From Sporobolomyces roseus (taxonomy: Eukaryota; Basidiomycota; Microbotryomycetes; Sporidiobolales; Sporidiobolaceae), in contig JADILM010000007.1 of the NCBI GenBank assembly GCA_016617785.1, positions 310,001-374,000 of the forward strand: a stretch of DNA of 64,000 nt, in the 5' to 3' direction. Of the stretch, positions 1 through 12,916 are shown piece after piece (position 1 is the stretch's first letter; each line of letters starts with the position of its first letter). Under the pieces are notes generated by a model. It searched no databases and was not told the origin of the DNA. It was given only the letters and a program-made list of their open reading frames with translations. The position numbers and the translations under genes were made by a program.

Positions 1-372
1 TTGAGGGAACCAAAAGGAGGTTATTCAATTGAGAGGAATAGCTTGAGAGAGAAGTCGTATAAGTCGCTAGACTCTCTCAGTGAGCTATTGAGAGCTACTA
101 GACCAAAGAGTAGTCGATTCGAATGAGAGGTAGAGGAGAGAGATTGTCTCGATGATTTTTGTGAGGGGTGAAATAAGCGAAAACTCGACAGCTCTCTTGA
201 TGGTTCGAAAGGTATCGACCGAGGGTCATGATAGTCTACTAGAGAGTGTAAAATTACACTCAAGTACTCGGAAGGAGTAGAAGCGAGAGTTGGAATTTTG
301 GAAATCAAGCCTGCGTGTCTTTAGCAATTCTTCCTCCTCCCTCCCCTCCTCTCGATCCTCCCTCACGCCACC
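1..372. other. 5' flank of ATP1, no gene seen
   Basis: No convincing coding frame or RNA gene. The stretch immediately before the ATP1 start (about 325-370) is pyrimidine-rich with clustered TCCTCC and CTCC runs, as expected for a fungal promoter and 5' leader. The window may begin within the upstream intergenic region. Confidence 0.5.
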
Positions 373-2803
373 ATGCAACGATCTCTCCGTCTTGCTAACC
401 TCACCGCCAAGGTAGCTGTGAGTCACGCAAACTTCCATCTACCCTAGAGGCTTCACCGTTGAGGAATAGGACTGACCAAGCTCTCATTGAATCTACTCCT
501 ACCTCGACATCTTCTAGCGCCCTACCGCGGTTCGTTCCTACGCTACCGCCAAGCCTGGTGAGTTCTATACACCTGGTTGGGTTATTCTAGCATGCAAACT
601 GATTCAAAGAGTGGTTGTAATTAGCGGCATCCGAGGTTGCTTCAATCCTCGAATCCCGCATCTCGGGCTCGACTGCTGGAGCTGATGTTCAAGAGACCGG
701 TCGCGTACTCACCATTGGAGATGGTATCGCTCGGTAAGCCATATCTCGCTCTTATCTAGCCTCTCCCTTGCCACAAACTGACAATCACAATTTCTTGGGG
801 GAAATTCAGTGTCTACGGTCTCCGAAACGTTCAAGGTCAGTTTCAATCGATGCAGGGATATAGAGGGTCGTATCAGGGATTCAGTGACTGATTCAAGTTA
901 TCGTATACAGCCGAAGAGATGGTTGAGTTCTCCTCGGGAGTTCGCGGCATGTGCCTTAACTTGGAAGCCGGTACGTTTCATCTCTCACTTTTATCAGTCG
1001 AACGTAGAGGAGCTCATTCAATTCCGTGTGATGCATAGACAACGTCGGAGTAACCATCTTCGGTAACGATCGTCTCATGTTAGTCCTACCCCCCACACTT
1101 TTCTTCGAAATCGACGATGACGAGAAAATGTTACTTAACTCTCGCTTCGTTCTGATTCTACAGCAAGGAAGGTGACACAGTAAAGCGTACCGGAAACATT
1201 GTCGACATTCCCGTCGGACCTGAGATGCTCGGTCGTGTCGTCGACGCTCTCGGTAACCCCATCGATGGAAAGGGTCCTATCAACACCAAGGAACGTCGAC
1301 GTGCTCAAGTCAAGGCCCCTGGTGTCCTCCCCCGTGCATCCGTTTCGCAACCCATGTTGACTGGTCTCAAGTCTGTCGACGCCATGGTTCCCATCGGTCG
1401 TGGACAGCGTGAGTTGATCATTGGTGATCGTCAAACCGGAAAGACCGCAGTTGCTATCGACACCATCCTCAACCAGAAGCGATGGAACGACGGTAACGAC
1501 GAGGCCGCCAAGCTTTACTGTGTTTACGTCGCTGTTGGACAAAAGCGATCCACTGTCGCCCAACTCGTACAAACTCTCGAGGAGAACGACGCTCTCAAGT
1601 ACTCCATCATCGTCGCCGCTACCGCTTCCGAGGCCGCTCCCCTTCAATACCTCGCTCCTTTCGCCGGAACTGCGATCGGAGAGTGGTTCCGAGACAACGG
1701 AAAGCACGCCCTCATCATCTTCGACGATCTTTCCAAGCAAGCCGTCGCCTACCGTCAAATGTCCCTTCTTCTCCGTCGACCTCCCGGACGTGAGGCCTAC
1801 CCCGGAGATGTCTTCTACCTCCACTCTCGTCTTCTCGAGCGTGCTGCTAAACTCTCCGACAAGCACGGAGGAGGATCGCTCACTGCTCTTCCCGTTATTG
1901 AGACCCAAGGAGGAGATGTCTCGGCTTACATTCCCACCAACGTTATTTCCATCACGTAAGTTTCCCTAGTTTCTACGAGTTTGGAGGAATTCAGGAGGAG
2001 AAGAGAGGGAGTATGGAGGAGTCAGCGAGAGGAAGGGTTCGGGGAGGAAGCATACTCGAGTCGAGCAGATCTTACTGATTCTGTCTCCTTGTTGGAAAAC
2101 AGTGATGGACAAATCTTCTTGGAAGCCGAACTCTTCTTCAAGGGTGTTCGACCTGCTATCAACGTCGGACTTTCCGTCTCCCGTGTAGGATCCGCCGCTC
2201 AAACCAAGATCATGAAGGCTGTTGCGGGTTCCCTCAAGCTCTACCTCGCTCAATACCGTGATGTTGCTGCTTTCGCCCAATTCGGTTCCGATCTCGATGC
2301 CTCCACCCGTTTCCTCCTCGCTCGTGGATCTCGTCTTACCGAACTCCTCAAGCAAGGTCAATAGTGAGTTACATTCTCTTTCTATTCTCTGCGAGCTAAA
2401 CTGACTCGAAACCGCGATTTCTGCAGCCAACCCATCTCCGTCGAAGTTCAAGTCCCCATCATCTACGCCGGTGTCAACGGTCTCCTCGATCGTGTACCTG
2501 TTGATTCTATCGGTAGTTGGGAAAGCTCGTATGTTATGTCCTTCTCTACAGGGTCCAACCATGAAGCTCGAAACTGACTTGCGAAAATATTTTCGAAATC
2601 CCACAGCTTCAAGGAGCACCTCCAATCCTCCCAAAAGGAACTCCTCGCTGACGTCGCCAAGGGTAAGATGACCCCTGAGATTGACGCCAAGCTCAAGAAG
2701 GTTGTTGTCGAGTACGTTCACATCTCTTCCCTCACCCTCTAACAGCGAGAAACTAATCTCGTTTTCTTTCTCTAGCCACGTTTCCTCCTTCGTTTCCGCC
2801 TAA
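373..2803 (+). CDS. ATP1: Mitochondrial F1 ATP synthase subunit alpha
   Basis: Alpha subunit of the F1 catalytic head of mitochondrial ATP synthase, in the matrix. The first exon gives a short Arg/Ser-rich presequence ([15 protein letters not shown]) followed by the alpha N-terminal barrel. The large exon at about 1164-1957 carries the P-loop GDRQTGKT and the Walker B-like [11 protein letters not shown]. The next exon carries [16 protein letters not shown] and the [10 protein letters not shown] segment with the conserved alpha arginine. About nine exons can be joined in frame. The last is tiny and encodes HVSSFVSA before TAA. The ATG at 373 has a good context (CCACCATG) and starts the presequence. 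Identification is secure; boundaries of the small 5' exons are the least certain. Confidence 0.96.
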
Positions 2804-3253
2804 ACCCCTCATACCTGTGTTCATTCCATCCCGTCGTCCTGAGTAAAAGAAGGTAGACTTTGCTTTTTTGTGTGTGTTTTATCGAAGAAGAGGGAATTAG
2901 TAGACTAAAAAAGAGGAGAGAGAGGAGAGGGGAGAAGAGAGTCTCGCTGCAAAATTCTTCCATTACGTTTTTCTGTTCCTTCGCTTCGTTGCTTTCGTAG
3001 CGCGAGAAAGGGAGAGAGAGAGTTAAGCGAGTCGAAAGGAGGAAGCGAAATCTTCTTCGCAAGTCTTCCCTCCCGACTTTCTTCCCTCTCTTTCCGTCTC
3101 AACCTACGCTCGATGATCCGACGCTCCCAGCCAGCAGGACCACGATGAGCTGCGAGAGGGAATGCTTGGAGCCCTTCGCGAAACGATTGTCTTCGTTCGG
3201 TCTCCATCTTCTTCACGCTAGTTCGATCTCGCCAGACTTTTGGCAGCAGAACA
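2804..3253. other. Intergenic: ATP1 3' end and promoter of the glycosyltransferase gene
   Basis: The two genes are in tandem on the plus strand. The stretch contains a purine-rich run (about 2880-2945) and a TTCGCAAG motif near 3055, a type of element that recurs upstream of other genes in this window. No supported gene is seen. Confidence 0.45.
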
Positions 3254-5547
3254 ATGTCGACGTATCAATACCACCCAGCACGTCAAAGATCGTTATCGCC
3301 AGCGTCCACCAGAGCACCATCAATCAACTTTCCTCTTCCTCTTTCCTCTCCTTCACCTCCCTATTCGTCTCGATACAGCTTCTCGACCTCGGCACCACTC
3401 TCGGGACTATCTCCTCGGTCTAGGAGAGCCTCAATAGCTGCAGTCCTCTCCCTCTTCGCCCTTCTCTCCCTCGCTTTCGGCCGAAGTTACCAGCAATCTC
3501 CTTCCACGACAGCTCGAGATGGTACACCACGAGCTAGCTCCTTCCGCCCTATCGACTCTACAGATCCCTCCAAGACCTTGACTCAATACCTCGACTCTCA
3601 TTTCGGTTCTCCAACCTTGCCTCAAAACGAACAACCTTTCATTTGGTTGACAATGGCAGACGCTCTCTGGGCGAGGGAAGCTGGAACTCAGACTCTACAT
3701 GCGTTCGTGCAGCAATTGAACAGCGAAAGGAGGGCGAAATATGGGAGTTCAGTGAGAGAAACGAGATTAGTGGTGCTTTGTCTCGACGAGGAATGCGTAG
3801 ACATCGTTGGAAAGTACAAGGACGAGTACGGGAGAGCGGTGGGAGGGTATGCGTATGGAGGGTTCATTTGGTCTCGACCGGATAAAGTGAGTTCGACATT
3901 TTACACTTTCCTTTGCGAACGTCGAATTGACAACTCTCGTTATCCACAGATCCTGTGAGCACTCCGCGACACGATCGTATCCTTCTGCGCCTACTGATGA
4001 GAGTCGTTTCGATCGTATAGGGTGTCTACTTGGCCTAAATTAGCCTGTTCGTCGAATTCTCATTTCATCGAAGTGATCGCCGAGTGCGCTGACATCGCTG
4101 TGACAACGTTGTACAGCTCTGATAGAGATCCTCCCACAGCGTGAGGTCTTCTTTGTCGACTCGGACGTCTATTTCAAGAGGTCAGTCTGTTCCCGGTTCA
4201 CTCGTTCGTTCAGAATCTGATGTATCGCTTTCTATAGGGACCCCTACCCCGTAATGGAGCCTTACATGGCTACTCACGACATCGTGATTCAAGAGAACGA
4301 TGCCTACGATCACCTGAATACCGGCTGGATGTATCTCCGTCAATCGCAAATTACAGCCGATGCTTGGAACTCAGTCTACGAAATGGATCTCCAACAGACG
4401 TCTCGGGATCAGTACAACTTCAATACCGTCCTCGACACTTCACGTTTGAGACAATGGGAGAACGGTAGCAGACCGCTCAAGTCAGACTTCGTCGCTGCAA
4501 ACGGACTCAAGATTCACGTACTCGATGACAACCTCTTTCGATCCTATCACTTCTTGACAGATCGAATCTGGGCGTCAAGAGACTCGTCACTGGTGAGTGT
4601 TCCTCCCGTCAAACGCTTCGACAGAGATAGAGAGCTGAATTTTTACTTTCTCGCTTTTCAAGTATCTTCATATGACTTGCGGAGACGACGCTCTGACAAA
4701 GTCCTACGTCGCCAAAGCATCAGGTTTCTGGACCGAATCGACGGACCAATACTACTCGAACCCTCTACCTCTCCTCACAATCGATTTTATGTCGGGTTCG
4801 ACTTCAGATCTGCTCCAGCTCTTCAAGGTCTTGCTCGCAACTGCGTTCGCCCCCTCCTCTCATACTCTCTACCTCCGGGTACTGACCCTTAATGAGCACC
4901 ACAGCTACTACACACAGCGAGCGATACTTCCTCCTGCTCAAGCTACATTCTTCGACCTCGAATCGCCTGTCCCGAATCGACCCATCTTTTCCGCATTCCC
5001 GATTCCTCACATCTCAGATACACTCAACGTATCGATCGTCGAACCTCAGTACCGGGAAGTAGCTGCGAGACAGCTCAACGGAGGAAGCGTACTCGGAAAC
5101 GATATTAGAGCAGATTGGGATCAACTTGGTTTCTCTAAAGCTGAGCTGAAACGCCGTCAGAGGGAGACCGTACGACTAGGAGACGTGGTCGAGCTAGGTG
5201 AGGTCACATCAGCCATAGTTCATCTCGCCAACTGACGAAAACTTTCGTCGATTCCGTTATTAGACATGCGACAAATGATCAATTTCAACACCCTTCTCTC
5301 GACTCTTCGGCTTCCATCATTCTCAAACTCCTCAGCATCAGTCATCAAGCTCGTCAATCTCGACTGGATTGGTGCTCAGCACTGGCGAAGCTACGAACTT
5401 CCGTCAACTCTGGACCATGTCCCGACTTGTCACGACTTGCGGATCCTTCCCTCCTGCGGTAACATCTGTCGTTGGCCGACATCGACGAAGAAAGTGAGAG
5501 TCGATAGTGAATGGCCTCCCCTAGACGAACTACTTTCTGCGACGTAA
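3254..5547 (+). CDS. Type II membrane nucleotide-diphospho-sugar transferase (PF03407/GT77-like)
   Basis: Probable Golgi glycosyltransferase. The protein starts with a basic, Ser/Pro-rich cytosolic tail, then one hydrophobic segment (AAVLSLFALLSLAFG, about residues 60-75) consistent with a type II signal anchor. The luminal domain has the family's FFVDSDVYFKRDPYP segment, where DSD is the DXD metal/nucleotide-sugar motif, and a downstream LNTGWMYLR segment (the fungal PF03407 hallmark 'N-T-G'). The donor sugar and acceptor cannot be told. Splicing is intricate: exon 1 3254-3886, a 5-nt exon 3950-3954, exon 3 4021-4046, then an exon from 4117. This is the chain that keeps the frame through ILVSTWPKLASLIEILPQREVFF. 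The last exon begins near 5265 and ends at TAA. Family assignment is fairly sure; the GT family number is an inference. Confidence 0.8.
3950..3954 (+). other. Candidate 5-nt microexon (ATCCT)
   Basis: Lies between an acceptor CCACAG and a donor GTGAGC inside the glycosyltransferase gene. Exon 1 ends in phase 0 and the following exon starts GGTGTCTACT. Joining them directly breaks the frame, while inserting ATCCT restores it and gives Ile-Leu before VSTWPKLA. Read from frame logic only. Confidence 0.55.
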
Positions 5548-5777
5548 CATACCCTTTTCTCCCTAGATACCTCTTTACCTCCTGTTTCTCTTTGTACATA
5601 GATCCCCGCATTACATAGCATAGATAGTCACCCTCTAAATCATGGAATACTCCTTTTGTGACGTGTTGACTTTCTGCGAAATTCGAGCGAGTTGCGTTTT
5701 TGACTTCACCCCTTTCACTTTTTCACTCAACAACTAAACACCTCGACTTTCTTGGAGGGGTCCGCCGATACTAGACT

Positions 5778-8700
5778 ATGGCGGACGCCGACCTTCTGGA
5801 TGACTCTGACGACGAGCTATTGATGGATGCGATGAATCAATACGAGCAAGAATCATCAAACATTGAATCGAGTCGGTCATCCACCAAACGACCTATTCAA
5901 GCTGTCGGATTGGTACCGACTGCACTAGGTGGCGCTACTGGTGATTACAGGGATAACAAAGAGTACCTACCAACTGGATTCGGGGAGATTGTAAGGGTTT
6001 CATCAACTCGATCTCATCAAGAAGTCAACAAGAGCGAATGCTGACTTGCGCTCTTATTCGTGCTACAGGGACAGTACCTGAGGAATAAACGCAAGAAGCT
6101 ACAGGTTCAGAACAAGGCTTTGTTGGAGGATGGAAAGCAGTATCCTCAAATATTCAAAGGTTTAGCGATTTACGTGAGTAGATTACCTCTAGCTTGTCTC
6201 CTAGTGCCTAGGCTGATAACAAGAGAGTCGTAATAGATCAACGGGTATACGGAATCGATCGGATTAGGAGAATTGACGGAACTTCTCGTTCGACATGGAG
6301 GAATTTACGTTCCATACCTCGACCAGAAGGCTCTCGTTACGCACATTATCGCCACGAATCTCACACCGACGAAACGGAAAGAGTTCGCTTCTTACAAAGT
6401 CGCAACTCCCGATTGGCTCGTACAATCTGTCAAAGAAGAGAAACTTCTCGATTGGAGGATATTCTCACTTCTCGCTCCGTCTAAACAAGACTCGCCGAGG
6501 AAGACTGGAATGGAAGAAGAGAAGGATAGGATGGGGACTCAGACGGGCCAGAAGAGTCTGTTCAGCATGATGGGGAAATCTCAAGCGAAGGGCAAGGGAA
6601 AGGTAGTTCAGCAACCTCGACCAGTCACTCCCCCGATGGCTTCGACTTCCACCGCTTCGAAACCGGTCATCGAGACCCGAGAATCACTATCGGAACGTGG
6701 AGCTCGTCTCGCCAAGAGTGCTATGCATATCGAGCGACAAGCAGCTATCGGTGCAGCTCAAGCGTTCTTTCAACCTCGCAAAGTCCCTCCGACTCCAGTT
6801 CGACCAGCTACTCCTCCTACTCCGACAAAACCTAATCAAGCTTCCACCTCGACAGAACCGTCGGACACTCCTCTTCCTCCTCCTCCTCCTCCCCCCCTTC
6901 AATCGAAATCATCGAATCCTCCCATCTCTTCGAATCTCCCGGCAACGACCGATTCTCCTCATCCTCCGAATGGCGTCACAAGTAGTTGGCTACCTCAGAG
7001 GAAACGAGACGATCGCACGACCGCTCTCATCAATGATCCTGCTTGGTTAGCGCAACACACTTCGGCATCTCCAGATTTCCTCCAAGCTTACTTCGCCCAA
7101 TCCCGTCTGCACCATCTCAGCTCGTTTAAGGAGGATCTCAAGATTCTAGTCGCTTCAAGACAGGCGGGAAAGGTCATAGCGAGGAAGAAGAAGTTGACGG
7201 GAACGGCGGCAGATGGACGAACGATCTTTCACGTCGACTTTGATTGTTTCTTCGTCAGTGCCGGGTTGACGTCGAGAGGCGAGCTACGAGGCAAGCCTAT
7301 CGCCGTCTGTCACGCTCGAGGAGCAGGAGACTCACTCAGCAGTACGTCAGAAATCGCTTCTTGTTCTTACGAAGCGCGAGACTTTGGAGTGAAAAATGGC
7401 ATGAGGTGAGCATTTCCTTCTTCTTTCTTTAGCGACTTCTTCTGATAACTCTGTCGCTCCTTAGTCTCGGTCGTGCACGTGAGCTCTGTCCTGACGTCCA
7501 AACCATGCCTTTCGAATTCGAACTCTATCGCGAGTGCGTTTGTTTCCTCTATTTTCTTTCCTCATGACACAACTGACTTGAACACCATAGACTCTCGCTC
7601 AAGTTCTACGAGATCCTCCTCAAGCATGCTCACATTCTTCAAGCGGTTTCGATGGACGAAGTTCTCCTCGAGGTGAAGGTCCCTCCGACCATCTCTCGAG
7701 ATTCCGATCCTGCCCTCGCTCTCGCCAACAAGATCCGTGCCGAGATCTTCGAAGCTACTGGCTGTCCCGCCTCTATCGGTATCTCTCACAACATCACTCT
7801 CGCACGTCTCGCAACTCGAAAAGCAAAACCAGCCAACGCCTATCATCTCCTCCCCGAAGAAGTTCCAGCTTTCCTCGAACCTCTCAGCGTCGATTCTCTC
7901 CCTGGGATCGGATGGTCTCTGCGTCGCAAGCTTCTGGAGGAATTGAAGATTTCGACCGTCGGAAGTCTCCTCAGGATTCGACAGTCGGAATTGATCAAAG
8001 TGATTGGACCTGGGAACGCATCCAAGTTCTCGGCGTATGCGAATGGAATCGATGATAGGGAGCTCGAAGTTGGAAAGCCGAGAAAATCGGTTTCTGCAGA
8101 GGTCAATTACGGAATTCGATTCGAAGAAGGGAGGAACGATCAAGTCGAGGTGAGTCGCCCTCCTCTTGAGCTAGCATGTACGATCAGCTAAAAAGTCCCC
8201 GATCGTCTCACAGCGCTTCATGCGAGAACTCGGTCAAGAAGTTGCTCGTCGACTCCGACAAGAAAGCCTCAAAGCTCGTCAACTCACGCTCAAAGTCATG
8301 ACTCGTCACCCGGATGCTCCGATTGACGCACCGAAGCTTCTCGGACATGGCTACGTCGTCACCGAGAACAAGCAATCCGACCTCAAAGGAATCGGAGGAA
8401 CTGCGATCGACGACGGAGGAGTGATCGCAGAAACAGCTTGGAAGCTGATGAAGTCGCTCAACGCTCCCCCTCACGAACTCAGAGGAATTGGTCTTCAACT
8501 TCACAAGCTAGAGAAGGATGGTCAATCTGTTGACATCGTTCGGGAGAAAGGACAATCTACCCTTTCCTTCGCTGCACCTGCCGTTTCTCGTCCACCTTCT
8601 CCCGTCGCCGTCGTTGCGAAACCTATCTCTCCACCTCCTCCTCCCCTCAACGAAACCTCTGCTCCACCATCTGCACAAATCCCAGCTCGCCCGGTTCCTC

Positions 8701-9674
8701 CCGTCAAACCTCTTCCCGCCAAACCTCCTCCCATCGCTGCTACGAAACCCGAAACTCTCATCCTCGATGACTCTGATTCCGATTCGATCGAACCACCGAA
8801 ACCGAAGGTACCGATCAAAGGCAACTCTCGAACTCGATCGGGCTCACATCAAGCGAGTGTTCGAAGCAAACCAGATCCTTACATCCCTTCCTTGTTCAAC
8901 GTCGCCAAGAAAACTGGACCTGCTCCTCCTACAGCATCTCAGATCACCGACGAGGAACTCGAACACTACGGGATCAGTCCCGATTACTACCGCGCCCTCG
9001 ACTCGCAATCGATGAAGGAGGTGCTCGACCACGCAAAACGAAGGAAACCCGTCTACGCTCCGAAGAAGAAGAAGCAAAAGATCACCGCTCCCGCTCCCAT
9101 CGACCCAGATCCATACGTCCCTTCTCTCGCTATCATCCCCGCTTCACCAACAGAAGGACTCGACGAAGCTGCGAAAGAACACTTACGAGATATCCTCCCT
9201 GCCCTCGACCTCGCCTCTCAGGAGAAGCTGATCAAGGAGTTTCACAACATCCGAGCTCTCAGAGTTCAAGGGACGACTTCGAATCGAGATACGGCATCAA
9301 CTCGAAATGCTGGACCGGTCAAAGACGTGCCGATCCGATCAGAACCTCGTTTCAACAGCAAAACCGACCCTGACGAAATCAGAGATCGACTCGAGTCTTG
9401 GGTCGTCGAGGGGGCGTCAAACCTCAACGAAGAAGATATCGAATCTTTCGCCAAGTACCTCGAGAAGTGCGTCTCGAGAGAGAAGGGTCACTCTCTCGGT
9501 CAAGCAGTCGAATTGATCAAATGGTGGAGTTATTTGTTGGAGGAAGAATTCGGAAGTAAAGATGCAGCGAAACTCGGAGGCAGTGGTCAGGCTTGGTGGG
9601 AAGGATACGAGCGAACTGTTGAGCGAATCCGGTATTTAGTTCGAAAGGAAACATCGTGTGTTCTTCGGTTGTAG
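5778..9674 (+). CDS. REV1: DNA repair deoxycytidyl transferase Rev1 (Y-family polymerase)
   Basis: Translesion-synthesis polymerase and scaffold for Pol zeta, nuclear. An N-terminal BRCT domain follows a short acidic leader (GLAIYINGYTESIG to VATPDWLVQSVKEEKLLDW). A proline-rich linker follows, then the Y-family palm with IFHVDFDCFFVS and the second acidic pair in SMDEVLLEV (the SCDE position). The little-finger region holds LPGIGWSLRRKL. The C-terminal part carries two segments resembling ubiquitin-binding motifs (around YGISPDYYRALD and DILPALDLASQEKLI) and a helical Rev1 C-terminal domain ending in WWEGYERTVERIRYLVRKE. Catalytic acidic residues are present. It ends convergently with the next gene, 238 bp away. 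ATG 5778 is the first in-frame start. Confidence 0.93.
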
Positions 9675-9912
9675 TGGATAGGTTCTCTTCTTCGTTCACT
9701 CCTTTTCAGTCTCTATCTTCTATCACCTTTGTTGCTTGTTTATATCGTAATCACACTCTTGTTCCGGGTCGGTCTCAAGCCTCGAGAAGAGAAGCAGGAG
9801 GGATTAGCGTAGAACTAAATGTCAAGACAGAACTTTACAAATCATCAAGGTACAGTAACTAGATTCAATGAATACAGGATGCGAGAGGAGGGGAGGGAAC
9901 ATGAGCTGTGAT

Positions 9913-12474
9913 CTACTTGAGAGATCCATCTTTTAATCGACTAAGGAACGCAGCGAGTTTTGGCAAGTCGGAAGCAGACGGATCGCTAGAATCAGAAAAA
10001 GCGAAAAGAGTTAGTCGAGAACGCTTTGGAGATACCAGAGGAAGAAAAGCTCACGCCTCGAGTGATCTCACTAATCCATCGAGCATTCCATCAACCTCTT
10101 CAGCTCCAACTCCACAACAATCCGCAAGTATTCTCTGCAACTTCCCTTCCAATTCCGCACTTCCCCCTTCCAACCGTTCAATCCTCTGCCTCAACAACCC
10201 TTCGACTCGTTCGTACCAACTTTGCAACCTCAACAAGTGAACTAAGCTCGTTCCTTCGTCTCCATTCGGTGCTGGTGGATCCGTGTCGAATTCAATCGAG
10301 ATTCCCGCCGGTAGATTCGTCAATGTACTTCCCGGACCACGATACGTGAATCCAGGTCCAGCTAATTGACTCGCAGGTGTACCATCTGCTTCTGTTCTCC
10401 CGGTCCAATCGAACGTGTCCTCCTCCTCCAAAGCTCGTTCGAGGTTTTGAATCCGCTGTCGACGATCTTCGATTTGATCTGCTCGAGACCTCGCTTGAGT
10501 TACTTGAGTACGTGATGCGGCGAGATCTTGAGTCATAGCTTGTAGTTGTGCTTTCTTCGTCGTTAGGAGTTCGAGTTTCGAGGATAGTTCGGAAGTGAAG
10601 GTTTCGGATAGAGAGTTGACCATTTCGTTGATCGATTCAAGCACTTCTGTCGACGTCTCTTGAGGGACCGAGGAAGTTGTAGTGAGGTTGTGTAAGGTTT
10701 GTTCAGCAGGAGTAGCGATGAGATCCTACAAATCGATGTCGAGGTCTCGTCAATCTATTATGATCACGAGAGAATGAAGGACGGAAGGAAAGGACCCACA
10801 GGTTCTTCAACACCGAAATCAGTTGGTCTCAATCCAAGTTTGTTCGGTTTGAACTTGTCCGCTCCGACGTCCAACAACATTCTGACCAACGCTCGATTCC
10901 CGACCCTCGCAGCGATATTCAAAGCTGTATCACCATGGCTATCCTGCGCATCAATGAGATCCCCAAATTGCCCCTTCTCGTTCCTAGCGATATAAACCAA
11001 AATCGTTTCCAAATAATACCTCGCACTCGCAGCTCTACCTTTCACTCCTGCTACGAGAGCAGAATGGTGTAGTACTGATCGACCCGATGTGTCGACGGTG
11101 CGGAGTGAAGGAGAGAGGAGTTCGAGTAGGCGTCCAAACGCATCTTGATCTGAATTGTTCGTTACGAGGATCGCTCGAATCAGGGGAGTTTCTCCAACGT
11201 TGTTTCCGAGATGCAGGTCGGCTCCGTAGTTGAGGAAAGCTTGGACTATGGAGAGACGGCCGAGAGCTGCTGCCCAATGAAGCGCCGTGTGGTAGTTCTC
11301 GTCTATTGGGAGATCGGCAAGATCGGGAGGAAGGTGTTGTGAAATGTCGGGGATGGGGTTTGTGAGAGAGTTGGAAGAGGTTTCGTCGTCGAGGGAGAAT
11401 ACGGCTTTGAGAAGAGTTCGGTTCGTTTCAAGCATTGTTGGGTCGAGAGTTGCGAGATCGATTGAATTCTTGTTTGATTTTCGTAGAGTCGTTCTGAAAT
11501 TCGTCGAGGGAGGAAGTGGAGGGGCTGCGAAATCGTCTTGTTGAATCGGAGGTTCGGGAGAAGGGATGTGGAAACCGTTCGTGTATTCAGCTCGGAATCG
11601 CTTGACGTCTTCTTGATCGAGAGGATCACTCCCTCGTTTGATCCCTTGCTGTGAAGAGCTCGAAGCCATCGGTGATCCTACTGGAGACGCTTCGGGGATG
11701 AGACCTTGTTGTCGAGCTTGCATGAGGATGTCTTGAGCGGATTGTGGAGGTAGAGGTTGAGAATATTGTTGTTGCATGGGAGTAGGAGTAGGGATAGGGG
11801 CTGGCATTGGCATGGGGGTAGTAGCGTAAGGATTGACGATAGGAGGAGGAGCGGGAGCACCGTTGAGACTAGCGGGAGGTGGTGGAGGAGTGTAATCGAA
11901 AAGTGGTGCGAGAAGGTGAGCGACGTTGAAAGCGTTCGCCAATTCGACTGCCCGTTCGAAAGGAACCCTGTACATCGCAGGCGAATCGATCGATCAGTGA
12001 GCGAAGATTACTGAGAAGCGACTCAAACGACGAACCAAGTTCCTTGATATCTTCCATATCCTCCTTGAATCTTCTCATGAACTCCCTGCGCGATATCCTT
12101 CTCCAAGAACTTTGTCCTCTTCCCCTTGTCGACCCCAGCAACCTTCAAGATCTGAGTAGCGTTGAGCCAACTATCTTCCCTCCTTCGCATAACTCCGATT
12201 CCTCTGACCATCATTTCGTAAACTGGAATAGAGGAGTAGACGGCGAGACTGTACACACTCATACACTCAGTCAGACATCTCGTATGATTCAACGAAGAGA
12301 GGTAGCTTACTAGATGTACGGATTTCCTTGAACACTGATCACGAGCGAAATGAGAGAAAGATGCGAAATTCGAGGTCAGCTCACTCCGGATAGATAGAAC
12401 AGGAGAGAACAGATATGTACTCACTTTGGATTAGGATAACTCTCCTGCATCTGTGAATAGTTCCCGGCAGACAT
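9913..12474 (-). CDS. MBP1: APSES/ankyrin cell-cycle transcription factor, Mbp1-like (MBF)
   Basis: DNA-binding subunit of the G1/S factor MBF. The short first exon ([16 protein letters not shown]) splices to a 24-nt exon giving NVQGNPYIY, then into the KilA-N/APSES domain ([48 protein letters not shown]). After a Pro/Gln-rich linker come ankyrin repeats ([62 protein letters not shown]). A C-terminal coiled coil (about residues 640-700 and 780-830) follows, presumably for the Swi6-type partner. An apparent stop after GLVRSLEA is removed by a final intron. The true end is ...SRLKDGSLK then TAG at 9913-9915. Domain order matches the family. Mbp1 rather than Swi4 is the usual basidiomycete assignment. 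Confidence 0.9.
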
Positions 12475-12916
12475 CCTTGTAAACTTGTCCTCTTTGATCC
12501 GTTTGAGGCCAGTCGCTTCAACGCTAGCTGTGCATGGGAGAGGTGAACGTACATCAGCTGATCGAGCTCAAAGGGTACATGTTTGTTTGGATCAAGCGCG
12601 ACGAGTTGAGTGTACATTCTCACCTCGACGTGACCGGGATTCTCAAGGAGGAGGAGCGATGGAAAGAGGGCGTACACAGTGACCTACGCGGTGCTGTCCG
12701 ATTCTATAGCTTTCTTTTGAGCAGTTGGCAAGCGCGTTCTGGTCTAGCGAGGTTGTGTTGAGTCGAGGGTAAAGTTTGGAAGAAAACTCTCAGTCGAATC
12801 CGAAAACGTCGCAGACATTTCGCGTTTCTCTCACTTTCGCACGAGACGCAAAGACACAAGAAACTAATGCAAATGCAATGACAGGGAATGACGTGAACCA
12901 GGAAGAGAACGATCTA
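12475..12916. other. Upstream region of the MBP1-like gene
   Basis: Lies between the start of the minus-strand MBP1-like gene and the stop of the next minus-strand gene, so it serves as promoter of the former and 3' region of the latter. Short open frames occur on both strands but none has recognisable content. Confidence 0.4.

Noticed and set aside
1135..1908. 257-residue open frame antisense to ATP1
   Set aside because: It is the shadow of a strongly biased coding exon (Ser/Val/Gly-rich antisense product). The plus strand has unambiguous ATP synthase alpha motifs.
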